Positions 8,386 to 18,174 of a DNA stretch of 64,000 nt are shown here, piece by piece. The DNA is from Melioribacter sp. (GTDB taxonomy: Bacteria; Bacteroidota; Ignavibacteria; Ignavibacteriales; Melioribacteraceae): contig JAHEZQ010000015.1 in NCBI GenBank assembly GCA_023250955.1, positions 24,215 to 88,214 on the forward strand. Reading direction: 5' to 3'. The number at the start of each line of letters is the position of its first letter. Positions within the stretch are counted from its first letter, which is position 1. Made by a program: the position numbers and the translations under genes. A model generated the notes under the pieces. That model did no database searches. It saw only the letters and a list, made by a program, of their open reading frames with translations, and had not been told where the DNA came from.

Positions 8386-10734
8386 TTATTTGAATTCAAC
8401 TATTGTGATACCATCACCGCCATATTCAATATTTGCAAAATAGTAATTTTTAACTGAATGATTATTTCTCAAAATCCCTTGGACTAATTGTTTGAGTGCA
8501 CCGGTACCTTTTCCATGAAGTATTTCAACACGATCAGCACCGCTTACATAGGTGTTATCCAAAAATTTTATTATTTCAAACTCGGCTTCATCAGCTCGTT
8601 TGCCGCGAATATCCAAACGATAACTTATTTCATCTTGATCCAGATTAAATGATTTTTTTTCTCTTTTGTCAATTTCAGATTTCTTGGCCGGAACCAAATC
8701 AGAATATTTTGTTTTGATCTTTAAAGTACCAACACTTAATACAGCTTTATTTTTTTCTTTATTAATTTCTTCAATCACACCAACCGAAGTTGTATCCTTA
8801 ATCGAGGCATAATCTCCTTTCGTCAATTCAACTTTTTCGTCTTTCTGTTTCTTCTCCTTCTTAAAGATTATTGTGCTTTCTTTTTTGATTTCTTCAATCT
8901 TCAACTTTTCTTCTTTTATAACTTCTTTCTTTGCCTGTGATTCCCTAATGTTCCTAATGGACTCTTCTACCTTTTTGTTTACTTCACTTAAATATGTTTC
9001 GGCTTTTTCTTTTGTTTGAGTCAAAATTTCCTTTTTCTGCTGTTCAAGTTTTTCAATCTTATCTTGATAAAGATTTGTTAGTCCCTTCAGTCTGGAATTC
9101 TCTCTTTCTGTTTTATTTAATTGTTCTTTTAAGTTTTTTGATTTCTTTTCAAGCGAGACGAGAAAATCTTCTATCTTGGTTTTGTCGGTATCCAAATACT
9201 CTTTGGCAAGAGTAATAAATTTCTCATCAAACCCGATTCGGTTTGCGACTTCGAAAGCATAACTTGAGCCTGGCATTCCTTGATTGAATCTGTATGTCGG
9301 TTTCAATTCATCTGTATCAAATTCCATTGAAGCATTCTGAAATTTATCTAACTGGTTTGCAATCAATTTCAAACTGCCGTGATGTGTTGTTGCTAAAACT
9401 TTCGCTCCTTTATCACGGAGTGTAATTAACATTCCTGTTGCAATAGCAGCTCCTTCTGCCGGGTCAGTACCAGTTCCAATCTCATCAAGAACTATTAAAG
9501 TTTTATCGTTAGCTTCTTCTATAATATGTTTAATATTTTTCAGATGTGAGCTAAAAGTACTAAGATCATCTTCAATAGATTGTGCATCTCCGATATCAAC
9601 TAAGACTTTTTCAACAAAATGAAAATTGGAATCCGGATGTGCTGGAATTGGAATACCTGCAAGAGCAAGACAGATTAATAAACCGGTAGTTTTCAATGTA
9701 ACTGTTTTACCACCGGCATTCGGTCCTGTAATAAGAATAACATTTACGTTATCCATATTTAAATTCATAGGTACCGTATTCTTATGCCCGATCCGTTTTA
9801 TAAGAATTGGATGTCGCGCATCAATGAATGCAAAAGGTTTGTCTTCGTTAAATCCGGGATGCGAACCAATAATTTCTATTGAGTATTTTGCCCTGGCAAA
9901 TATTGAATCCAATGCAGCAATAGCTTGTAATGATTTTTTTAACTCAATGCTTATTTGCCCGATTCGTTCCGTTAATGCTCTTAATATTTTTTCTATTTCT
10001 CTTTTTTCAGCAAAGCTTAAAGATAATATTTCGTTATTCAATTCTAATGTTTCTTCCGGTTCAATATATACAGTCTGTCCTGTTGAAGATTCTGAATGAA
10101 CAAATCCTCTTACATGCCGTTTGTGTTCCGACTTAACCGGCAGTACAATTCTACCATCACGCTGAGTTATATATTCTTCTTGCACTAAATAAGAATCGCT
10201 TAGTTGCTTCAACAATTTTTGAACTTGTTTACGAAGAGCAGCATCTTTTTCTCTTATCTCAATTCTAATTTCCCGAAGCTTTGGACTTGCATCATCTCTG
10301 ATCTCACCATTTTCAGTAAACACTTTCCCGATTTGATGTTCAAAGACTTTATCAACTATGAGTTGATCGGTAAATTCCTTTAAATATGTTTCTGAATTTT
10401 CTTTCGATTTTAAGAATTGAAAAAGTTTGCGTGAAGTTTCCGCAAGTTTTAAAATATCTAAAATTTGTTTTGAAGTAAGAACTGAACCTTCAATTCTACT
10501 TCGGGAAAGGACATCATTGAGATCAGGCAAATATTCGAATGGCGGTATATCATTCTTAATAAGAATTTCTTTTGTTTCATTTACTTGCTCACCGTTTTTT
10601 TTTATCTCATCAATTGATTCAAGCGGGACTAAATTTTGAATTGCACTTTTGCCATTATCGGTTGAGCAATACTTCTCAATATGAGTTATAACTTTATTAA
10701 ACTCTAGTTTTTCTAAAACGTCTTTAGCAATCAT
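8386..10734 (-). CDS. mutS2: MutS2 family ATPase/endonuclease
   Basis: A 782-residue MutS paralogue without the mismatch-recognition domain. The clamp/core region comes first, then an ATPase with Walker A GPNAGGKT (337-344) and Walker B LIVLDEIGTGTDPAEG (about 415-430). A long Lys/Glu-rich coiled coil follows (about 510-640). A C-terminal Smr nuclease domain carries LDIRG and HGKGTG. Known roles of the family are suppression of homologous recombination and rescue of collided ribosomes. The start codon overlaps the cvpA stop by one base (TAATG), indicating coupling. Confidence 0.96.
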   Translation of the reverse strand: MIAKDVLEKLEFNKVITHIEKYCSTDNGKSAIQNLVPLESIDEIKKNGEQVNETKEILIKNDIPPFEYLPDLNDVLSRSRIEGSVLTSKQILDILKLAETSRKLFQFLKSKENSETYLKEFTDQLIVDKVFEHQIGKVFTENGEIRDDASPKLREIRIEIREKDAALRKQVQKLLKQLSDSYLVQEEYITQRDGRIVLPVKSEHKRHVRGFVHSESSTGQTVYIEPEETLELNNEILSLSFAEKREIEKILRALTERIGQISIELKKSLQAIAALDSIFARAKYSIEIIGSHPGFNEDKPFAFIDARHPILIKRIGHKNTVPMNLNMDNVNVILITGPNAGGKTVTLKTTGLLICLALAGIPIPAHPDSNFHFVEKVLVDIGDAQSIEDDLSTFSSHLKNIKHIIEEANDKTLIVLDEIGTGTDPAEGAAIATGMLITLRDKGAKVLATTHHGSLKLIANQLDKFQNASMEFDTDELKPTYRFNQGMPGSSYAFEVANRIGFDEKFITLAKEYLDTDKTKIEDFLVSLEKKSKNLKEQLNKTERENSRLKGLTNLYQDKIEKLEQQKKEILTQTKEKAETYLSEVNKKVEESIRNIRESQAKKEVIKEEKLKIEEIKKESTIIFKKEKKQKDEKVELTKGDYASIKDTTSVGVIEEINKEKNKAVLSVGTLKIKTKYSDLVPAKKSEIDKREKKSFNLDQDEISYRLDIRGKRADEAEFEIIKFLDNTYVSGADRVEILHGKGTGALKQLVQGILRNNHSVKNYYFANIEYGGDGITIVEFK

Positions 10735-11285
10735 TATTTTTTGGGATGAGTATCAATTTGTGATGAACTACCAATATCATTTTTTTCTATATACTGCTTA
10801 AAATAATCAGATGCTTTTGATTTCTGGCCCATTGCAAAATCTATTGTCTTGGGAATCAAATTAAGAACAAAGTTGTAGGAAAACGAGTTATTCCTTTGTT
10901 CAGTTTTTGGAAATCCGAAAATATTTAGAAATAAAAATAGGGCGCTCATAAAATATATAATCTGAACAACTCCTATAACTCCGCCAAGAACTTGATTGAT
11001 TAAACGGTTTACTTTGTCGAATGGATGAACGACTCGTTTTATTACTGTTGCAATCAGAATTACAATTAGAAAAATTAAAATACCGGCAATTACACTTGAT
11101 AAATATTCATCATTGTTAAAAAAGCGGATCAACAATTTGCCAACACTTCCCGAAAATTGGAAAGCTAATCCAATCCCGAAAATTAATCCAAGTAATCCAA
11201 TGATCTTTCTTACAAGTCCATCCTTAAACCCTAGTAAAAAACCTATCAGTATTATTACGATGATTATATAATCAAGATAATTCAA
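10734..11285 (-). CDS. CvpA family inner-membrane protein
   Basis: A 183-residue protein with four predicted helices in its first 130 residues (YIIVIILIGFLLGFKDG, then FLIVILIATVIKRVV) and a polar tail. It matches the colicin V production protein family, commonly found before mutS2 in this lineage. The family's role in the envelope is not well defined. The start is TTG 11283-11285, forming a TTGA overlap with the stop of the YqeY gene. No nearby ATG would preserve the first helix. Confidence 0.88.
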   Translation of the reverse strand: MNYLDYIIIVIILIGFLLGFKDGLVRKIIGLLGLIFGIGLAFQFSGSVGKLLIRFFNNDEYLSSVIAGILIFLIVILIATVIKRVVHPFDKVNRLINQVLGGVIGVVQIIYFMSALFLFLNIFGFPKTEQRNNSFSYNFVLNLIPKTIDFAMGQKSKASDYFKQYIEKNDIGSSSQIDTHPKK

Positions 11286-11734
11286 TTACCGCTCAATAAT
11301 TTTTCAACAATCTCTTTAACAATTTTCCCGTCTGCTCTACCTTTAAGTGCTTTTGCAGCAGCGGGCATTAATTTTGGGAAATCTTCTTTAGCTTTTGCAC
11401 CAACCTCAAGAGCTATTTTCTTAATCTCTTCTAAAATTTCATCCAAAGAAAGTTGTTTCGGCAAATATTCTTCAATGATCTTCAATTCAGCTTCTTCTTT
11501 TTCGGCGAGCTCATTTCTGCCACCGTTGCGGAATTGCTCGATTGATTCTTTTCTTTTTTTTGCAGCTGATGTGAGCATTTTTATTTCTTCTTCGGAAGTT
11601 AATTCTTTACCGCTTCCACTTTTCTCAAATTCTAGAATTAAAGCACGTATTGAACGAATCGTCTCTAAACGAATTTTATCTCCGGAACGCATCGCAGCTT
11701 TTAAGTCTTGATTTATTTTTTCACTTAAACTCAT
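11282..11734 (-). CDS. GatB/YqeY domain protein
   Basis: A 150-residue helical protein matching stand-alone YqeY proteins (MSLSEKINQDLKAAMRSGD, then EEYLPKQLS). It is related to the tail domain of the GatB subunit of tRNA amidotransferase. Its exact role is unclear; tRNA-dependent reactions are the usual guess. Length is normal for the family. It is followed by cvpA with a TTGA overlap and preceded by the SDR gene with a 53-base gap. Confidence 0.9.
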   Translation of the reverse strand: MSLSEKINQDLKAAMRSGDKIRLETIRSIRALILEFEKSGSGKELTSEEEIKMLTSAAKKRKESIEQFRNGGRNELAEKEEAELKIIEEYLPKQLSLDEILEEIKKIALEVGAKAKEDFPKLMPAAAKALKGRADGKIVKEIVEKLLSGN

Positions 11735-11787
11735 ATATACTCCAATTATTCAGATAAGATTTATTTTATAAAAACAAAATAACCATT

Positions 11788-12474
11788 TCAACCGATACTT
11801 CCTGGAAGTTCAACAATATTTCCCGTAATAGTTTTATAGTTTTGAAAAAATGAATAAGCTACATTGCAAATTTCAGAAGTAGTAACCAATTGTGTTTTGT
11901 CTTCGATCCATTCACGATTTACAGCACTATCAATAACATAAGGGGCAACAGCGTTAGCGCTTAAATTAATTTTCTTTCCTTCAAATGATAACGTCCTAAC
12001 TAAAAAATTAAGTGCATGTTTGGAAATATTATAAGCCGCTCTATTTTCTTCCGGGTATAAACTTGATTGTGCACTTGTAAAACAAATTGAAGAGCCGTTA
12101 GAATGCTCAGTTAGTTTATAGAAATATTTTGATATTAAAAAAGCAGTGCAAAGATTGATGTTGAGCATCTTTAAGAAATCTGCATATTGAGTATCAGCTA
12201 TTGATTCCCCGCCTATATAAGCACCGATTGTATCAAACAAAAAATAATTTACACCTTCTTTCCTAATAACATTTTGAAAAGCTTGTGCAACATTTTCTTC
12301 CCCGGTCATATCTGAAATTAAAATCATCTCATACTTTTTAGAAGTATTCAATTCAAACATTTTACGAGTAAAAAAATAATATTGATCATAATCTTGATTT
12401 AGAAAATAATCAACAGCTGTTCTTCCTAAATCACCGGAAGCTCCAAATAAAAGAAATACTTTTTCGGATTTCAT
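11788..12474 (-). CDS. short-chain dehydrogenase/reductase
   Basis: A 228-residue Rossmann-fold NAD(P)-dependent oxidoreductase. The cofactor motif GASGDLG is at residues 11-17. The catalytic block has Ser in CFTSAQSS and the YNISK tyrosine-lysine pair at about 148-152. It is shorter than most SDRs (about 250 residues), and the substrate is unknown. It overlaps the upstream nuclease gene by four bases (ATGA), so the two are co-translated. Confidence 0.87.
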   Translation of the reverse strand: MKSEKVFLLFGASGDLGRTAVDYFLNQDYDQYYFFTRKMFELNTSKKYEMILISDMTGEENVAQAFQNVIRKEGVNYFLFDTIGAYIGGESIADTQYADFLKMLNINLCTAFLISKYFYKLTEHSNGSSICFTSAQSSLYPEENRAAYNISKHALNFLVRTLSFEGKKINLSANAVAPYVIDSAVNREWIEDKTQLVTTSEICNVAYSFFQNYKTITGNIVELPGSIG

Positions 12475-13502
12475 TCTTTCCCTTTCATTCTAAATTTTGC
12501 ACCAACTGGATAATGATCGCTATAGCCGCCAACATAAATATTTCCTCTAAAAGTTGGAATTGCACCCCCCTTTCGTTCACCTTCTTGTGAAATCATGAAT
12601 GGCGGTTTAATAACATCAAATGAATTACACTCATACTCAAGACTATTTCCATCCAGAAACGTTGTGGAAATAATTATTTGATCAATCATATCAAACTTTC
12701 CCCCGAAAAGATAAGATCCTTCCTTATTCGAAAATTTTTTGTAAGCCAGATTTACGAATGATGTATTTGTTTTACTGCCGCAATTAAAATCTTTTGCGCC
12801 TAAATACTGCTCAATAGATTCATTATTCGGTTCATCGTTAAAATCGCCAAGAATAATTACATTACTTTTCGGTGAAGTTGATGCAAGTGTATCCAAACTA
12901 CTTTTTAGAACTTCTGCAGCCGTTATGCGATTAATATTTGATTTTTGTTCTCCACCACTTCTAGATGGCCAATGGTTAACATAAACATGAATTTTTTCTT
13001 TACTCTTTTTATGAATCAATACAACATGAAGAATATCTCGAGTTGGTTTTTGATTAGGCAGCTCTACATGGATTGCAGCTAAGCTGTCAATATCAAATAC
13101 ACTCCTATCATAGAGTAGTCCTACATCAATTCCTCTTGCGTCGGGTGAATCTCGATGGGCAACAATATAATCTCTGTCTCTTAATTTGTATACAAGTCTT
13201 TTAAGAACATTTATATTTTCAGCTTCCTCTACAGATAAAATATCCGGACCGCATCCGTTGTTCATATAATGAATAACTTTTGCAAGATTGGAAAGTTTTT
13301 GTTCATACTTTTCATCATTCCACTGATATGGTGAATCAGGTAAGAATTCTTTATCATCTTTAACCGGATCATCAATTGTATCGAACAGATTTTCCAGATT
13401 CCAATTCGCAACGTAAAATGAATCTCTTTGTGCATTTTGACAATTCGAAATAAAAGGCAGAAAAAAAACAAGTATAAAAATTACTCTTAAAAGGATCCGC
13501 AT
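12471..13502 (-). CDS. secreted endonuclease/exonuclease/phosphatase-family protein
   Basis: A 343-residue protein with an N-terminal signal peptide ending near FISNCQ. The EEP fold (DNase I/ExoIII/inositol phosphatase) is supported by the start motif WNLENLFDT, the Glu in SVEEAENI, GDFNDEPNN and the terminal SDHYPVG. Export suggests extracellular nucleic-acid or phosphate scavenging rather than DNA repair. The open frame extends to 13598. I choose ATG 13500-13502, because the signal peptide begins there and an AGGA lies upstream; the extension would run into the shared divergent promoter with polA. Confidence 0.85.
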   Translation of the reverse strand: MRILLRVIFILVFFLPFISNCQNAQRDSFYVANWNLENLFDTIDDPVKDDKEFLPDSPYQWNDEKYEQKLSNLAKVIHYMNNGCGPDILSVEEAENINVLKRLVYKLRDRDYIVAHRDSPDARGIDVGLLYDRSVFDIDSLAAIHVELPNQKPTRDILHVVLIHKKSKEKIHVYVNHWPSRSGGEQKSNINRITAAEVLKSSLDTLASTSPKSNVIILGDFNDEPNNESIEQYLGAKDFNCGSKTNTSFVNLAYKKFSNKEGSYLFGGKFDMIDQIIISTTFLDGNSLEYECNSFDVIKPPFMISQEGERKGGAIPTFRGNIYVGGYSDHYPVGAKFRMKGKE

Positions 13503-13590
13503 AAAGAGTGTCCTATTGTTTTGTAGATATTGTGTGAATGTAACTATATTCTCTATTGAAAATATAACCAAAATAACTAAACGAGTTAAG
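13503..13590. promoter_or_regulatory. divergent promoter region between the EEP nuclease gene and polA, with a near-palindrome
   Basis: This 88-base AT-rich spacer must hold promoters for both directions. Positions 13545-13566 form a near-palindrome (18 of 22 positions symmetric, centred between 13555 and 13556). Because of it, both strands read the same FSIEN residues in frame. It could be an operator or a symmetric promoter element. No specific regulator can be named. Confidence 0.45.
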
Positions 13591-16440
13591 ATGGGCACCG
13601 TTAAAAAAACAACTAATAGTAAAAATTCTATAAAGAGAAAATTTGTAATTATTGATGCTATGGCACTCGCTTACAAAGGATACTATGCATTTATTTCCCG
13701 CCCACTAATTACAGCCAGCGGCGAACCAACCTCTGCTGTGTTTGGATTTCTTAATCAACTCTTTAAAATTATTGAAGACACTAAACCGGATTACCTTGCA
13801 GTCGGGTTTGATTCAAAAGAAAAAACTTTTAGACATGAAAGGTATGAAAATTATAAATCCTCGCGACAAGCGATGCCCGAAGATATGATTCCTCAAATTC
13901 AAAGGATCAAAGAAATTATTGAAGCATTCAACATTCCAATTTATATTTTACCCGGATATGAAGCTGATGATCTAATCGGCACAGCAGTTAAAGAAGCCGA
14001 AAAACAAGGATTCGATTGCTACGCTATCACTCCGGATAAAGACTACATTCAACTTATTTCTGAAAATATCAGAGTTGTAAAACCGGGAAAATCAACTGAT
14101 GAGATAGTAATTCTTGATGAAGATAAAGTCCGTGAGGAAATGGGTTTCGAGCCGATTCAAATGATAGATTATTTAGCACTTGTTGGTGATTCATCCGATG
14201 ATATTCCGGGAGTTGCCGGCATTGGTCCTAAAACTGCTGTCCCTCTTATTCAGAAATTCAAAACACTTGAGAACATCTACAAGAATTTAGACCAAATAGA
14301 AAAAGAAAGTATTGTAAACAAACTTACAGAGAGCAAAGAGAACGCATTCCTATCGAAAGAACTTGCGACGATCAAGACAGATACTCCTTTCCATATGAAT
14401 TTTGATGAAGCAAAATTTCATAATCCAGATATTGAAAAACTTCTAAAAATATTTAGCACGCTCGAATTCAAATCATTCGCAAACAAACTAAAAAAACTTT
14501 TTCTTGAACAGAATTTAGAAGAACCAATCAAAGAGAAAGAGAAAGAGAAAGAAAAAATAAAAGAAGAACCTATTGTAGAACCTGATAATACAGAAGTAGC
14601 TGTTTTTGATAAAGGTAAAGTGAAGTATAAATTAATATTATCTTATAAAGAGGCCAAAGAACTAGTACAGAAATTATCAGATAGTGAATTATTTGTCTTC
14701 GATACCGAAACAGATGGTCTTGATACTTTAAATGTAAATCTTGCCGGGTGTTCATTTGCAATAAAGCCTAAAGAAGCATTTTTTGTTGCCACTAATCCTT
14801 CTGCTGAATCTTCTTCCCTATTTGCGACTGATATGTCCGACCGTTTACCGACAGATGATTTTGTAAAATTATTCAAACCGGTTTTTGAGAATAATAAGAT
14901 TAAAAAGGTCTGTCAAAACGGTAAGTATGATATTGGGGTACTCCGTCATTACGGAATTGATGTAAAGAATTTTTATTTCGATACAATGCTTGCGAGTTAC
15001 GTTATTGATCCGGATCAAAAACATGGTATGGATGATTTATCAGAAAAGTATTTAAAGTACCGTCCCATCGCTTTGATTGAGTTAATAGGATCGAAAAAAA
15101 CTCCAGAAAAAGTATTTGAAGTTGACCCAAATCAGCTTTCCGATTATTCCGCTGAAGATGCAGATATTACATTTAGACTTTATGAACTTTTGGATAAGCA
15201 ATTAAGAAAAGAGAAATTAGAAAAACTTGCATACGATATTGAATTCCCTCTTGTACCGGTGCTAGAAGACATGGAGAGAACCGGAATAAGATTAGATACA
15301 AAAAGTTTAAAAATATTTAGCGATGATCTGCAAATTTTACTTGAGAATTATTCCAAAGAAATTATAAAACACGCCGGAGAAAATTTTAATATTAATTCTA
15401 CACAGCAACTTCAAAAAATACTTTTCGAAAAACTAAAACTTCCGCAGACAACTAAAACTAAAACCGGATATTCTACTGATGCTAAATCTTTAGAATATTT
15501 ACGAGGTACACATCCAATTGTTGATATAATTTCCGATTACCGTCAAGTATCAAAATTAAAATCAACTTATGCAGACTCACTTCCTCTGTTAATTCATCCA
15601 AGTACTGGAAGATTACATACATCTTACAATCAAGCTGCTGTTTCAACCGGAAGATTATCAAGCAACGATCCCAATCTTCAAAATATTCCTATTAGAACTG
15701 ATCTAGGTAAAGAAATTCGCAAAGCATTTGTGCCGAGAGATAAGAATTACGTCATTCTTTCTGCAGATTACAGTCAGATTGAATTAAGAATTATGGCAAG
15801 TATTTGTCATGATGAAACATTAATGAAAGCCTTTATATCCGGAGAAGATATTCACAGAAGAACTGCCGCATTAATTTTTAAAGTTGATCCAAAAGATGTT
15901 ACTCAAGACATGCGTCGCAAAGCTAAAGAAGTGAACTTTGGAATTCTATATGGCCTCGGTCCGTTTGGATTGAAATCAAGATTAGGTATAACACAGGCAG
16001 AAGCTAAAAATATTATTGATGAATATTTCTCATCATTTAAGAACGTAAGAAAGTTTATGGATGATTGTATCGCCAGCGCAAAGAAGAAAGAATATGCAGA
16101 AACTCTTTACGGTCGAAGAAGATATTTGAAAAATATTAACAGCAAGAACAGAGTTGTTCAGCAATTTGAGGCACGTGTTGCTATTAATATGCCAATACAG
16201 GGAAGCGCTGCAGATATGATAAAACTTGCCATGATAAAAATTCATAATGAATTGGAAAAAAGAAAAGCAAAAACAAAGATGGTTTTACAAGTACACGATG
16301 AATTGGTATTTGATGCTCACAAAGATGAGGTTGAAGATTTACGGCCATTGATAGTTGAACTTATGGAGAATGCTTTACCGTTAGATGTTCCTGTCGTTGC
16401 AGAAACCGGAGTTGGTGATAATTGGTTGGACGCACATTAG
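13591..16440 (+). CDS. polA: DNA polymerase I
   Basis: A 949-residue Pol I with all three activities apparently intact. The N-terminal 5'-3' exonuclease (about 15-290) shows DAMALAYKGYYAF and GDSSDDIPGVAGIGPKTA. The 3'-5' exonuclease keeps its metal ligands: DTETDGL, the Asp of NGKYD, and YSAED. The polymerase domain has motif A DYSQIELRIMA, motif B RRKAKEVNFGILYG and motif C QVHDELVFD. A Lys/Glu-rich linker separates the first two domains. I chose ATG 13591 because the upstream frame lies in the divergent promoter; a Shine-Dalgarno is weak. It ends by overlapping the convergent PEGA-like gene by four bases. Confidence 0.97.
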   Translation: MGTVKKTTNSKNSIKRKFVIIDAMALAYKGYYAFISRPLITASGEPTSAVFGFLNQLFKIIEDTKPDYLAVGFDSKEKTFRHERYENYKSSRQAMPEDMIPQIQRIKEIIEAFNIPIYILPGYEADDLIGTAVKEAEKQGFDCYAITPDKDYIQLISENIRVVKPGKSTDEIVILDEDKVREEMGFEPIQMIDYLALVGDSSDDIPGVAGIGPKTAVPLIQKFKTLENIYKNLDQIEKESIVNKLTESKENAFLSKELATIKTDTPFHMNFDEAKFHNPDIEKLLKIFSTLEFKSFANKLKKLFLEQNLEEPIKEKEKEKEKIKEEPIVEPDNTEVAVFDKGKVKYKLILSYKEAKELVQKLSDSELFVFDTETDGLDTLNVNLAGCSFAIKPKEAFFVATNPSAESSSLFATDMSDRLPTDDFVKLFKPVFENNKIKKVCQNGKYDIGVLRHYGIDVKNFYFDTMLASYVIDPDQKHGMDDLSEKYLKYRPIALIELIGSKKTPEKVFEVDPNQLSDYSAEDADITFRLYELLDKQLRKEKLEKLAYDIEFPLVPVLEDMERTGIRLDTKSLKIFSDDLQILLENYSKEIIKHAGENFNINSTQQLQKILFEKLKLPQTTKTKTGYSTDAKSLEYLRGTHPIVDIISDYRQVSKLKSTYADSLPLLIHPSTGRLHTSYNQAAVSTGRLSSNDPNLQNIPIRTDLGKEIRKAFVPRDKNYVILSADYSQIELRIMASICHDETLMKAFISGEDIHRRTAALIFKVDPKDVTQDMRRKAKEVNFGILYGLGPFGLKSRLGITQAEAKNIIDEYFSSFKNVRKFMDDCIASAKKKEYAETLYGRRRYLKNINSKNRVVQQFEARVAINMPIQGSAADMIKLAMIKIHNELEKRKAKTKMVLQVHDELVFDAHKDEVEDLRPLIVELMENALPLDVPVVAETGVGDNWLDAH

Positions 16441-17042
16441 TCTGTTAAAAATTTATAAATTAAATACCCGAAATTTATCTGAAGCAATCCGAAAGCAATT
16501 CCGCTGTATAGATCAAGACGGTCTACTTCATCAAGCATGGAACGATTTTTTGTTTGCAGATAATCATCATATTTCCTATCGGCTCTGATTTTTAAATATG
16601 CAGCTACACCACCTAAAACCGCCGCACTTCCAATCAAAATCTTAAATGTACCGGAACTGAAAAAACTTTCTGTTTTGTTTTTATTTATGTATTCATAAAT
16701 ATTTGGTGTGATTGAAGAAGATTCAATCTGTTTCATATCGTAATTGAAATGATAATCTTTATCACATTCTGATATTTTAAGAGTATCGTAAATATTTTTT
16801 TGTCCCCACTGATATGAAGAATGTTGAATAAATAATAAATGATTCCCTTTGGTAAGATTAATCTCAGCTTTCCACCTCCCAATTAATAAAGTATCAACAA
16901 AAATGCGGGAACCAAGATTATTAGTAATAATTTCTACTTTGCTTTTGCAATCTTGGGCAATACAGCTGGCAAAAGAAATTATAAAAACTATAACCAGTTT
17001 TAGTACAAAGTTGTTATTCTTTAATTGAAATCTGATAAGCAT
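16437..17042 (-). CDS. PEGA-like membrane-associated protein
   Basis: A 201-residue protein that begins with a signal peptide or anchor (LKLVIVFIISFASCIAQ). A PEGA-like beta domain follows at about 35-95 (GSRIFVDTLLIGRWKAEINL, then KGNHLLFI). Two hydrophobic segments lie near the C-terminus (about 133-147 and 178-197). PEGA domains occur in surface proteins and often bind envelope partners. The start ATG 17040-17042 has AAAGGAA at proper spacing and overlaps the upstream PQQ lipoprotein gene by 29 bases. It is the last gene of the operon and converges on polA with a four-base overlap. Function unknown. Confidence 0.7.
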   Translation of the reverse strand: MLIRFQLKNNNFVLKLVIVFIISFASCIAQDCKSKVEIITNNLGSRIFVDTLLIGRWKAEINLTKGNHLLFIQHSSYQWGQKNIYDTLKISECDKDYHFNYDMKQIESSSITPNIYEYINKNKTESFFSSGTFKILIGSAAVLGGVAAYLKIRADRKYDDYLQTKNRSMLDEVDRLDLYSGIAFGLLQINFGYLIYKFLTD

Positions 17043-18174
17043 TGATTATTCCTTTATCTTCACCTAGATATAAAAAGCCGTCGTAATAAACAGGAGAGAG
17101 TTTAACTCTTTTTTCAAAATCATAAGTTTTTGTTATCTCACCACTGTTAGTGTCAATTAAAAAAACTTTTCTGTTCAAATCAGGTTGAACAAGATAATTT
17201 TTGAAAAGTGTAGGTGTTGTGTTTATTACTCCGCCAGTTTCGATTTTCCATATTATTTTGCCAGATAATTTATTGATACAAAATATCCCACCGGCAAGAT
17301 TTCCAACAAATACATTTTCATTATTCAAAACCGGAGTAGAAAGAATTTTATTTTTTGTATCAACAGTCCATATAATTTTACCATCTTTAACTTCAACACA
17401 AAATAATTTTCCATTGTTATCTCCGAAGTAAGCGTATTCTCCTTCAATCGTAAAATCTCCTTCAATACTGTCACTAATCTTCGTTCTATATTTTATTTCA
17501 CCATCTAGAGTTGAAACAGCAATTAACTCCCCCTTTTCATTCCCAAATAGAATTAGGTTACCATCCGAAGCCGGTGAAGATTTTGAAGCTACATTTGTAT
17601 TTACACCCCACTCTCGTGAACCGATTAAATTAAATTTAATTACTTCACCTTGATCTGTAAGCACAACAATTCCATTACTCAATTTTATCATTTCATTTTG
17701 AACACTGCCGTAGAGCTTAGATTCCAATAAAATATTTCCATTCATGTAATCAAAAACTTTAAGAACAGAATATTTTTCATTGAACTGATTGAGTAAAATA
17801 AATATTCTTAAATTACTTACAATAGGAGCAACTGAAAGAGAACCTGTATATTTTTCATATCCGAACATTTTACCTGAAGTTCTATCAAATGCATACAACT
17901 TGCCGGATAAATCTCCCACAAAAAGAATATTATCATAAATAATAACAGATGTATTAGTTTGACTTCCGCTAGTCTCAGCACTCCATTTTAATTTTATATC
18001 CGGTTCAATTGATATATTCTGATAAAACCTTCTTTCTGGATTTTTCCCGAACATAAAATAACCTGATCCGCCAATGATCATATTCTTAAAAACAATCGGT
18101 TGAGTGCAGCTTAAAAGAACTAATAAAATAATCGGTGAGATATATTTGGTATAAGTCTTTTTCAAAAATCCCAT
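17014..18174 (-). CDS. PQQ-type beta-propeller lipoprotein (BamB-like)
   Basis: A 386-residue lipoprotein whose signal peptide ends in the lipobox LLSC (Cys23). Repeated blades of the PQQ propeller fold follow, each with the form LYAFDRTSGK, LFCVEVKDGKIIW or FCINKLSGKIIWK, ending with a DTNSGE block. BamB has this fold and location and assists BamA in outer-membrane assembly, but no direct BamB orthology is claimed. Its start lies inside the preceding gene, with a 13-base overlap, so it is made together with the 934-residue Omp85-like protein. That supports a shared complex. Confidence 0.82.
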   Translation of the reverse strand: MGFLKKTYTKYISPIILLVLLSCTQPIVFKNMIIGGSGYFMFGKNPERRFYQNISIEPDIKLKWSAETSGSQTNTSVIIYDNILFVGDLSGKLYAFDRTSGKMFGYEKYTGSLSVAPIVSNLRIFILLNQFNEKYSVLKVFDYMNGNILLESKLYGSVQNEMIKLSNGIVVLTDQGEVIKFNLIGSREWGVNTNVASKSSPASDGNLILFGNEKGELIAVSTLDGEIKYRTKISDSIEGDFTIEGEYAYFGDNNGKLFCVEVKDGKIIWTVDTKNKILSTPVLNNENVFVGNLAGGIFCINKLSGKIIWKIETGGVINTTPTLFKNYLVQPDLNRKVFLIDTNSGEITKTYDFEKRVKLSPVYYDGFLYLGEDKGIINAYQISIKE

